NCBI GenBank assembly: GCA_024704765.1
Contig: JAKMXF010000299.1
Span: 1,216,863-1,280,862 of the forward strand
Direction: 5' to 3'
Length of the DNA: 64,000 bases
Origin: Oopsacas minuta
Taxonomy: Eukaryota > Porifera > Hexactinellida > Lyssacinosida > Leucopsacidae
Part shown: positions 46,242 through 56,904 of the stretch, one piece after another
Layout of the letters: each line of letters starts with the position of its first letter
How positions within the stretch are numbered: position 1 is the first letter of the stretch
Program-made: the position numbers and the translations under genes
Notes under the pieces: generated by a model
Seen by the model: the letters and a program-made list of their open reading frames with translations, nothing else
What the model was told of the DNA's origin: nothing
The model's database searches: none

Positions 46242-48216
46242 CAGTGGTTCTGAATCTTTTTAGTCCTGCGTACCCCTGTCCCAGGATGATATGCCACGTA
46301 CCCCTCATTAGCTAGTCTGTTTTTTTATATTATTTCTTGTCAATTTCCAAACCTAAGCGATAAACAAATACCCACAATCTATTCAAACTAAGCTATGAAT
46401 ATACTAGGTAATATTAATGTGAACACTGTTGTTGTCTATTTGCAACTAATAGATCTATTCTAGGCGATGTATTTGAAAGAGCCACGCGCATGTCGTGCGT
46501 GACATTTATCTTGTTCCTCGCATTAGTCTTTATTGTTACGAGTATAGAAAAACCTGATTCGCAAAGATAGGTTGTAGCAAACAAAACTATAACCTGAAAT
46601 GCTCGTTTCCCAAATGTGGGACACGCCTGCATCACTTTACACCGGAATTCATCCAGTTCCATTGATTCAAAATCCTTAAGAAGCTTCTGATTATGACGTA
46701 TGTCAATTAGCTCATCTTTCGCCAAGTCATTATCGAGACTTACTGTGAATGGGAACCTCACCAAAGAGTTCGAAAGTGATATGCTATCCCCAAAATTACC
46801 TTCGAAATTGAATCTTAAATTTTAAGATGTTCAATAACACTTGTTTAGATACTTTGTCCCATTGGATGATCTGGATTAGTGTAATCTCGTCCAGAGAGGA
46901 AGTTAAAACTGCCAGAAATGACTTTCCGTCTCCAAAGAACCAGTTTTTCTTGGTATGATTTTATCTTTTCTTCCGCTTCCAAGATCGTTACTCCTCTTCC
47001 ATGTAGCGACATGTTCAATGAATTCAATATGCCGAAGATGTCAGCAAGATATGCCAGAGAAATGACAAAATTCGGGTCCTCGAAATACTAGAGAGAATCT
47101 GAACATCTTTCGCGTAAGAACATCTTTATCGATTCACGAAGCTCAAAAAACCCTACCAAAATGTTTCCTCTGGAGAGCCAGCGTACTTCTGTATGTAATA
47201 AAAGAACAATGTGCTAGGAATCTCTTGACACCTTTTGAACACACGGTGATACAATGCTCTCGCCCTGATAATGTTGACAACTTTGACCACAATCTCTAAA
47301 ACTGATTTAAGACAACTAGGAAGTGTTTTTGAAGCTAGTGCATGTTGACCAAGAATGCAGTGACTCGAAACTACACTACGGTTAATCTTTTGACCAGAGA
47401 AGTGAAGCCAGTACAAATAGACCCCACAAAGTCCCACGATAGAGCGTTAAAATCACAAAATTCATTCATTTTAGGAAATACATCCACTGCTTTTGCTGTT
47501 TGTTGATGCTGATCACAAACACAGAATTTTCTTTGATACCGTTCTGATACACATATCGGACAAATATGATAAGTTGAGCACAATTTGAGACATCAGCTGA
47601 TTCATCCAGCTGCAAGCTAATTTTTCAAGGCTTGCCTTGATTTGCTCCACTACCAGTCTGACGATGTCTAGTGACATGTCTCTAATTCGGTCATGGATCG
47701 TATCATTCGAAAGAAGAATCTGCGCTATTTTTTGTTTTGCATCATTACCACACATCAACTCTACCATCTCGATAGCACATGTTTTTTATTATGGTCTCTG
47801 CAGTAATGTGCGGCTTCTTCTCCTTTGAAATCTTTAATGCCACGCAAAGACTTGCCTTTAGTTGTGGCTTTATTCGGGAACATAGCATGAACTTCAAGTG
47901 CGTTACTTAATTCGAACCGTGCACGTTTAGTCTCGAATACAAATTGTGGAACTTTAGCGTTCTCGGGATGGAGAGCGCGAAGTGTTTTTGAAGTTTAGAC
48001 GGTTTCATGCAGCCATTACTAAATAACTTTGAGCAGAGAAGGCAGTGTTTTCTGATTACCATCGTTGTCTACAGTGAATATGAAACCGTACTGTATATCT
48101 GAATCTTTGTACCAGTTAGATCAATGTATCCCTACCTACCCTAAAGTTTAGCGGCCCTAAATAAGTTTTCATCATGTTTTATGGCAGGGTCTCCGCGTGT
48201 TAGAAATGTACCACTG
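46242..48216 (-). mobile_element. hAT element (SCAND3/ZBED type)
   Basis: The left end CAGTGGTTCTGAATC and the right end read inward CAGTGGTACATTTCT are hAT-like. Length is 1975 bp. The flanking 8-mers (ATCTAGAC and CCTTAAAG) do not match. The right end lies only 79 bp before SPT16 exon 2. Confidence 0.78.
46414..48105 (-). pseudogene. hAT transposase, SCAND3/ZBED5/FAM200-like
   Basis: In coding order: a BED-like zinc finger fragment (CLLCSKLFSNGCMKPSKLQK, about 48040); KQKIAQILLSNDTIHDRI and MSLDIVRLVVEQIKASLEKL (47513-47767); the middle region with GQHALASKTLPSCLKSVLE (about 47350); MNSLNMSLHGRG (about 47020); and the C-terminal dimerisation block with ATTYLCESGFSILVTIKT and LSNTSPRIDLLV (46414-46600). 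These match the SCAND3/ZBED5/FAM200 branch of hAT transposases in order. At least four frame changes (near 47780, 47580, 47420 and 47100) make it inactive. Confidence 0.85.
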
Positions 48217-48295
48217 CCTTAAAGCATACTATAATCAATTTACTTTTTTCTCATTATTTGAATTTGCCATCTTAGCTATCTCATCCCTTTTATAG

Positions 48296-48466
48296 GTCGC
48301 AAGAAGATTGAATTTGTTAAGCCTCTTCAGTCTTTATCTCTTACCAGTGCAAGTGAATTCGGAGGCGAACTTTTTCCAAAGATTGTCCTTTATGAGAGGC
48401 AAAAGGGAGATGCTTGTAATTCAATATTTTCAGAAATTGTGTCTGCAATGAATAGATCTGGTGCAG
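48296..48466 (+). CDS. Spt16: SPT16 (FACT complex), second coding exon
   Basis: The exon begins after CCCTTTTATAG and ends at GCAG|GTATATG. Its first two bases complete the Gly codon left by exon 1, giving FHFLSG-RKKIEFVKP, which matches the (S/K)KKxEFLKQ region of SPT16 right after the exon 1 segment. The rest (PKIVLYERQKGDACNSIF, EIVSAMNRSGAG) follows the family's IREK...SFDKMIEAIKES region. Length is 171 nt, leaving one base for the next codon. It is free of stops. The next exon was not found in the remaining 15.5 kb and may lie beyond it or be too short to see. Confidence 0.85.
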
Positions 48467-49299
48467 GTATATGTTTTGTACAATTAAATACAATTCATAG
48501 TGTATTCTTTTGCTTGGATGTCGGACATATGTCCCGCAGGTTTTTGAGACTGGATCGCCAGGAACATTAGGAATCATGATTCAAGTTGGCTTTTTCTTTT
48601 TTCTACCTCTAACTTTCTGCGAATTAAGTTTTAACTTTTCTGATAAATATTGGAGATGTTATTACTTTGTTCTACCACTGTAGTGCATTTGACAAAGTAC
48701 TATAGTAACTATATTTAATTTCAACTTTATTCATAATCTATGGTGCAAAAGCATTGTATTGTATTGTGAGACTCTGGTTTCAGTTTTCTGTGTATATTAC
48801 CTGTAAAATAGACATTAAATTACTTCAGAAACTATTGCGACCTATGGAAAATTGTCAAGTAGATGTTTTATTTACTATGTGGCCCTTAAAAGTACTCAAA
48901 AAATCTAAATTTGGCACGTAAATTGTATTGATTTGTCACCTCTATTATGAATGCTCAATCTTAAATTTCCAAATAGAAAGCAGATTTTGTAAAGCAGTGC
49001 TATGCTTTCCAACAACTAATTACTTATTATTGATATACTTGAGTGAAATTTTTGCTTTGCTTTCTAGTTCCCTTTTGAATCTTTGCTGCATGGACTCATT
49101 CATCATTTTTGTTAATGCACCTGGTTCATTTTTCGGATACATATATAGTATGTATTAGGAAGCACACTTAACTATAGCCTATTTACTGGGCATATTTTGT
49201 ACCATGGATTACTTCAACTCTATCTAATTTGGTGGGCAATCTGAATATTTGGACAATATCAAATTGATACTTTTTGGTGCGCGAATGAATATATTATTT
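48467..49299 (+). other. second SPT16 intron, no gene seen
   Basis: AT-rich. The ORF at 48928-49158 has no recognised motif. Confidence 0.4.
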
Positions 49300-50035
49300 T
49301 AGATGATAATTAACAAATGCCATATGATCCAATTAATACCAGCTCGAAATGACGTCATTCAACTGTGTAAAAGGTAACGATCAGCTTCTTCGATTCCATA
49401 ATTACTATCAAGGAATCTTAGCATGTTTATACATAAATTATGGAATATTTGTAATTGTATAGTTGTCACAATATTGAGTTATAATAGATATCATGGATGT
49501 CACATTTTTTCCAATGTTCACTTTTTTAGTCAAACCAGTCCAGCCAATAAGTACAATATATGCAACTTACCATAGCCTTCTTGGATGCGATATCTCAGAG
49601 CACTATTCTGTAAATCTTTGTGATGACCGAAAATAGGCATATTCGCGATTAAATCACATCGGTTAGACTAATCTCATCAACCTTTATTACAAGGGTATGG
49701 GAAGTTGCATATGTGATACTTTTTGGAGAGATTGTTTTGACAAAATTCTCGCGACATTCGAGATATTTGTGGATAATGATCAGAAATGTATCTTTCTTTG
49801 TGACTAATACACCTCAACAACGTGACAACTTTATCTTTACAAAAAATGTTGATTTTATGTATAAAGAACCTTAGATAACTTGAGATTAATTCTGGAATTG
49901 AAGCCGCACTTTTGATCATTTATTAGAGCATAAAAAAGGTCCATTATTTCCAAATTATTACCATATCACCCAAACAGATGACCTCATTTCGTACTCTGAT
50001 TTTGGATGATATCGATAAAGTTGATTATGTAAGCC
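49300..50035. mobile_element. foldback element, diverged relative of 31509-32225
   Basis: The right arm (about 49600-50030) matches, reading inward, the order of blocks in the 31.5-kb element (GATGACCTCATTT, CAATTCCAGAATTAATCTCAAG). The left arm (49300-49520) shares TGACGTCATT and GAGTTATAATAGATATCATGGA. Confidence 0.55.
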
Positions 50036-50579
50036 ATTAATACAATTATTCCCGCCTAAATGGTCCCAATCTGATAATTTCGAGAATATTCAGATTGTCT
50101 ACCAATTATAATATCTGTTACCGAATACTGCCGAGGAGATGTATCATCTTGCGAAGTCACAAAGGTTCTGAAATCTCGATGTGGATGAGGGAATTGGCTA
50201 GAACGAAGTGTCCAAAATATTAGTGTTTCCTTTTCGTTACGAACGAAACACTTTGCCCTTAATCGGTTAAGTAATCCATGGTTGAATCTAGTGAAATATC
50301 TATTGTTACGGTCTTTGCTTAGTTTCAGGTATTATATGTTTATATACTGCAGATCTTTGTTCAGATTTAATTGTTTCTTGAATTATGCTTGCTCTACTTA
50401 ATTTTTGGTATTTCCAGCCAAGCGATTTGTCCTCTTATATTCAAGTTAGGAAATTTCAGAGTTATCGGCCAGGTGGTCCCACACTTATGATCAAGCTTGT
50501 ATTCAATTACTTTGGAATGTAGTATACTATCATTGCTTTTAATTCTATTACTATTACTATTACTCTTGCTATCAACATA
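50036..50579. other. intronic DNA
   Basis: No gene recognised. An acceptor-like TTTCCAG at about 50420 leads into a frame with an early stop and is not an SPT16 exon. Confidence 0.4.
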
Positions 50580-51800
50580 CTTTGGGCATTCAAAAAGTTA
50601 CCATCCCTAGTTCATCTCAGTCAAACTCTACTTGATTACACGAATGAATCTTATATCCTAATACTCCTACCCATGACCTATTTAATGCTGTAGAGCAATA
50701 CTCTAGCTATTATTCATCTTGATCTATCCTACTTTTAATTTACATATTTTCGAGAGTCAACTTTTTAATGGCTTCAAAACACCAATCGAGCACAACTGAA
50801 CGACGAGCTTAATTAAAGATTCGTATCGTACTCGGCGATAAACCACTCCAGACACATGAGGATCGAGTCACCGTTTATCATGGAGAAGATCTAGCGTATC
50901 CCAATGTAAAGGAATAGGCACCAAAATTAAAGGCTGATAGAGGAAGCATTGAAGATGACCCTCGGACCTGAAGGCCAATATATGCTACCACCCCTGAACT
51001 TCTGGAACTTTTGGATATCGATCACCATTTGAGCGTTGAAGAGATTGCCCTAATCCTGAAAATCTCATCGGAAGTGTTCATACAACGCTACACGATTCTT
51101 GAATATCGAAAGATTTCAGCGCAATGAAAACCAAAATCCTCACGAATGTGCGATAGGAGAAAGAGTTTCATGCGCGAAAAATTTGCTTAAAGAATATAGA
51201 GATTCTGATTCTCGAATGTTATATAAAATCGTTATTGGTGACGAAACTTGGATTAAATTTTCTGAACCCTGCGTAAGGAACAAAGCAAATCATGTCTCCC
51301 CAAAAGTTCTTATCTCCCGAAAGACGCGTTGGACTTCTGAGACTATAAGGTTCTCTACGGCATATTTTTTGATGCGTATGCAGTGACTCAAATACCTGTG
51401 CCTAAAGGAGAACGACTGAATGGAGAACTTTACACAGATAAATACCTGAGAGAAGTCGACAAAGTCTGTAACACACGACGTCCGCGTACAGGAGCCCGAG
51501 GAATCAATCTTCTCCACGATAATTCCAGACCACATGTTTCAATATATTTGAGAAGTCATTAAGGATATTGGGTTTGGAATGATGAAAATATCCTCTGTAT
51601 TTCCCAGATTTATCACCTTGTAATTCTGGCTATGTCCTGAGCTGAAATAACATCTCTATTGACGGATACTTCATGCCCAACAAGAGTTAGGACCTTAATT
51701 TACCACTACCTCAATTCAGTGGACATAGACAAGTATAAAACATTTTCGAAATGTAGTGAGAGTGAAGTTATGAATCCTAGTCTGCATTAAGTTGGGTCAG
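50580..51800 (+). pseudogene. mariner transposase, decayed, relative of 8.7 kb copy
   Basis: The left end CTTTGGGCATTCAAAAAG follows TA at 50578-50579. The N-terminal part begins about 50770 (MASKHQSSTTERR). Other parts are VIGDETWIKFSEP (about 51235, first Asp present), LHDNSRPHVSIY (about 51510, second Asp present) and a C-terminal FPDLSPCNSGYVLS (about 51600), where the third Asp position reads Asn. Frameshifts and stops are frequent. No right inverted repeat was found, so the 3' limit is approximate. It is collinear with 8721-9620 but less decayed around the first catalytic motif. Confidence 0.8.
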
Positions 51801-54330
51801 TTCTAACTCATATTATTTGCCCTAAATCCGGCTGAATTTAATTATTTTGATTCAAATCGATTATTGAAACATATTTCTTACGTTGGGATATTTTAGCAGT
51901 TGTGGGGAAGTACACATGTTGTTAATATCTAGGTATGTTAAATTACTTGTTTATAGTGATTTGATAATACAAATTCGATTGCTACCATCCAAATGTATCT
52001 ACTAACAGTATTATATCTAGATTAACGGTATATCAGAACAGTGTGAATATACTGTATATAGTCCTTACAAAATATGATTATTAGCAACCCATCCCTAAAA
52101 TATTTCCCTAAGATTGCATTCTTTGGAAATTTGTAGTTTTCTATGAAAAATTCCGCGTAAGATATTAGTGAGAACCAAATAGGTTATAATACAACATACC
52201 AATTCAGTAACTATCAATTCCAATCGAAAATTAGTAAATTGTATTGTCGGATGATGATGATGAAATTATCCTCTATTGTGCTCACAGAAATGGGATACAG
52301 TGGATTAGATAGCAGATGCTCATTAGAGTGAACTAACATGTCAATATTCTTCCTGTCTAAGCTATTGTTTCAAATGTCTGAATGTTTTGTAATTTTTCAT
52401 TTTTATTTAATTTTCGGAATTTGATTAGTCGCCTATTGAAATAATTTATTAAACAAAGGCAAAGCTGTAAGTTATGAAAATATAATCAACAAACGCCTGC
52501 ACTAGAATACACCATATACTTTACGGCACTAAATTGGCTGTTTTCATTTGGTTGCATTTGTAATATTTCTGCACTGGCGTTATAATCAAAATTTTAGCTA
52601 AATAATTTCTGGAGTTCTCATTTTTGAATAATATTTTGCATGGTGATACTTTCAAATATGGAAACCATTACTAGGTTTGAAACACTGCGGAATAGTTTTT
52701 CGGGTTTTACATAGAATTTAATCACTTCATAACCACAACTTTAAATATAATTATTCATTAATGATTCTTGCATTTATTGAAGTAGTATGAATAAGTGAAG
52801 CCTTATGCCATTGAATCTTTAGATTTCCAGTTTCTGAACAATTAGGAAAAGAATATAATGCTACCATAGTTTTCCAGCAGCATCAACATTTTTGCCTACT
52901 TTTCCTCCTTAGTCCCCTCTGTGATGTATGCTTCTGATAATATCGACATTTTCATCTAACATTGAATATTTTCAGTAGCCACTGCCTGCTATTAATCGAT
53001 TAATTCCTAGCTTTTGTGTACTACGAATTTTAACTTTGAGGTCAATACTTGAAGTTATTTTCATCACAACCCCTTTAAAATTAGTTTGCGGAAGGTAGCT
53101 ACCAAAACAGCGAGGAAATCCTCTATGTAATTGACTTCGATTTATCCATACATATTTATGCAACTAATTGACAAAATATTTCTGAGTAAAACCCACCCTA
53201 ACTGCTATCTTTTCCCACCCCGAATAGTATCCCCAGGTTACTCGGATAAAGAAGAGATTAAGCGGGAAGCGCTCCCGATAATAGAATCAGCCGGAAAATT
53301 TCACAGAACTCTCATGCGCGAGAGGTGTAATGTTAAGCATGATTCGACCTGTGGTACAAACCACGTACATCTCTCTTCAATACCGCTACCTTCCCGCACA
53401 GATCAACTACCCCCCAGTAATTAGAGATGTTTCCAATTCCCATTCTCAGAATACTGCTTATCCCTTTGAATATTTATATTTCTGCCGATGAAATAACTTT
53501 AGAGCTTCTCTATCGCATCAAATTGTGACATTGCAGTATGATACACCAATGTGTATTGAGCAATATCACATTCTTTGATTCCTTCACTTATATTCATCAT
53601 TACATTCAGCTCCTCCACACTCCGAATCAGTATCTCGCAGTACTCAGCTAGCACAACATGTATTCAGATTTGGTGGGTCGATGAAACAAGATAACTAACA
53701 GCCGCGTCACACATAGTGATTAATGCTTCTCCCTGGTCCTCATACTTACCCTTTCTTTAGAAATGATTAAGCTTTCGTCACTCACTTCGGGTCATCGCTT
53801 GATTTTCAATCCACCATTTATTCCAGATCATTCCTAATCGGAATAATTTTTTATGTTTTACTTCTTTCAGTTTCCAGAATTTGTAGTAACATATTCATGT
53901 CTGCTCTAGTTACGTCCCTTTTGGTCATCTTTATAGATTTAAAAAATGACTTGGAGCTTAATGGTCATCTAAAATCATAAGTTTCTACACCCTGGCAACA
54001 ATTAATTCTGTCTTTAGTTTTCGATCTTATTCCAGGAAAGGACTATTGCAGCAATTAGAAGTTACTTACCTGAGGATTCAACTACTGCCATTTTCTTCCA
54101 ACTCATTCATGTTTGGTGTTATCTCTGAAGATACTAAATATGAGTTTCTGGAAGGTTTGAGTAGTCACAATATTTGCTTATGTCCCAGACAATAAAAGCG
54201 ATTAATAGAAAATGATACTAATTATTGATACTTACCGATTTTCAAACAAATGGTACAATTAAGAAGATTTATCAAACATGGCAGTTAAAAGCTTTACTTA
54301 ACCAAATACGGAGGAAGTTAACGTTGGTAA
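51801..54330. other. 2.5 kb without a recognised gene
   Basis: AT-rich DNA. ORFs at 52972-53163 and 53131-53424 overlap on opposite strands and show no known motif. Confidence 0.45.
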
Positions 54331-54334
54331 TGAA

Positions 54335-54420
54335 CAGGAGAACTAAAATCATATAACTTCGTTTATATAATTCAAGCATCAAAAGCGAGAATTTAGCACC
54401 TTTTGAAGTCATAAAATCAT
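54335..54420 (+). repeat. dispersed repeat, copy 2
   Basis: Contains ACTTCGTTTATATAATTC and GCACCTTTTGAAGTCATAAAATC, as at 37455 and 54985 with changes. Confidence 0.5.
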
Positions 54421-54984
54421 TCAAAATGCAGTGACGAAGTCTCTGCTATATTTTTCCAACGAAATTGAAAATGAAATCGTTCTCTGCACGAATGTTACCT
54501 ATAACGCCACTAATTAGGCCTTTTTTCTTATCTTTCCCTAGATCTACATTCCAAAATGTAATTTTCATTGTGTTAGAAGTATATTTGAAATTTATTGGAG
54601 ATATTTCAAACTGAAACTGTCTACTTCATTGATTGAATTTCAAAACTATGAAAATACGACATTTCGCTTTGTCGCTTTTCCCAGCTTTGACATTAGAATA
54701 TCTCTCTAATCAATTGATTTTGTGTATAAATTTCAAAATTGGAGATATCTAATGAAACTATTTCGAATTTTTGTCAACCTAGATTTTTCATAAGCATTAG
54801 ATAGAGTTAGGAGTTACTTTAATATTTAAATCCAGGAGCAACTCTCTCAGAGTTGAAATTAGGACGGCCTGGCCGGAACCTCTCTTTGCTATGGAAATTA
54901 CCACAAAAGTTGCCCAAAATGACTGTGTCATAATACAGCAATATTTCCAATTACTCCACGATAACCGATTACTGCTGGAGTAAT

Positions 54985-55075
54985 GGAAAGGAATACTAAA
55001 ATAATACCACTTCGTTTTAACCAATCCTCGCATCAATTAGATTTTCACCCTTTTGACCTCATAAAATCACACATT
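54985..55075 (+). repeat. dispersed repeat, copy 3
   Basis: Contains CACTTCGTTTTAACCAATC and CACCCTTTTGACCTCATAAA. About 650 bp from copy 2, same orientation. Confidence 0.5.
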
Positions 55076-55489
55076 TTCTTGCCAGTATTTGCATTATTTC
55101 AAACCACTGCTCTATTCGGTTAGCTGGTTAGTCACCGCTTTATCAAGTTTACTGTTACGATAGAATCTCTTCCGTAAGCTGAAATGTGAATTTCCACCAA
55201 AATTTTTGTATTACTAGTGGTTTGTGAGATACGATTATGTATTCACTTTATTTGAGACCTGGTCAGTTCGTAAGATTATCTGACTATCTCATCAAATCTT
55301 TGATGAACTCATCAGAACGAATCGTCCGATTGCTTAATTGACATCTGATCTTCTATCGGAAGGGTATAGTATGTCATTACGTGAATTTTACAAAACCATC
55401 CACTTGAACTGCGGTTTCGGTCTAATGAATGGGGCCGTTTCCTAGTTGTCTTCTAGAAACTTTAAGATCTGAATCCATAATTATGATTA

Positions 55490-56345
55490 ATACTATCCAT
55501 AGACTACTATATAATACAGATAGGAAACTAGCCGGGCAATGAATAAATAAGAGAGACAATATATGTATCTCATAAAAGTTAAATTAACCCTTCAAAATTG
55601 TGAATTAAACTTTTTTAGGGTATATTATTGCAATCCAAGATATCAGAAACTTGAAATCAAAGGCAGTTAGAAAATCTGAGGAATCAGTTTAGACTACCTA
55701 AATAGTTCAAACGGCCATCGTTCATCTAGTTTAGGTGCATTCAAATCATGACATCAAAATTCACACCAATCCTCATCAATAATATAATTTTTTACTTTTT
55801 GGAATTCTTGTATTTCAATGAATTAATGTCCTCTATTTATTCATATGGTAGAAATAATTAGCACGTTTTCTTTAAAATCGAATTCGGATCACATCTTCAT
55901 ATAATATTTTTGAAATTTCTTAAATCTATTTTGGTAAATATATTTTTCATGTTTTTCCATGAAATATTTCAGAAATTTTTCTTCCAATAAGCTATCTTTA
56001 AAACATGGGTTTAATTTGAGTGGAAGTACATTTACGAATTCAAAGAATATTTGCATAAAGTTTAAATAAATTACTTTTTCCAAAATATTTGAGAAAATAT
56101 TCAAATTATATAAATGCTAACGTCATCCCATAAATGGCGCCTAAAGAAATTAAGGATGGCCGTTTGAACTTTTAAGTAGTCTAAACTGATTCCTCACATT
56201 TTCTAACCGTGAAAAAGTTCAATTCACAAATTTTGAAGGGCTAATTTAACTTTTCTGAGATTTGTATAAATGGCCTCTCTTTTTATTCCTTGCTCAGCTA
56301 CCTTCCTATCTGTATGATATAGTAGTCTATCCACTATCTTAGGGT
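55490..56345. mobile_element. foldback element, arms of about 220 bp
   Basis: The left arm (55490-55725) and right arm (56140-56345) pair as inverted repeats: GAGGAATCAGTTTAGACTAC, AGTTCAAACGGCCATC and ACAGATAGGAA occur on opposite strands. The AT-rich centre has no credible gene; the 71-codon ORF at 55889-56104 is low-complexity. Confidence 0.78.
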
Positions 56346-56904
56346 GAGATCTAGATCTTTCAGACCTGGGAAACACAGTTCATGATATTCTTCAAGATTT
56401 ATTAGAGGATTTTCTTAAGGATACCAAGACTGAAGATCTCAACCATCTGACACTTATCAAGAGGTCATTATGTTTTAGCAGGTTATATCTCGCACAGCTT
56501 GTTGGAGAGAACTAAATTGATGTTGTATCTGTATCCTTAGAGTAGACTCTTACCAAATCCTACGTTGATTGATACATTGAGGCCTACAACTTCCATCTTC
56601 GTCTCTTAATCCTTTTGTATCACAATTATTCGCTGTACTGAAATTCACAGGATCAAAATAATTCTTTCCAAATTCCCTGGTAGCAAGTGGCTGTCTACCA
56701 TTTTTGGTTAGGTTTTCAGTTACTTGGGATTTTTGTCCAGTTTATTGCACAGACATCTCTATAATCATATTTTAATCAAAATATAATTCAAAAACTAATC
56801 TAAGTAGATTAGCTAAAGAGTAGAAAAGAACGTGTTGGGATATTTATGTTAAGATTGCTAACCAAGGAATGATTTCCAGTAATCAGTTACGCTTTATTTA
56901 TAGA
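56346..56904. other. intergenic DNA
   Basis: Nothing recognised. Confidence 0.4.

Noticed and set aside
50415-50560. SPT16 exon 3
   Set aside because: A TTTCCAG acceptor is present, but the needed frame hits a stop after a few codons and the peptide does not fit SPT16.
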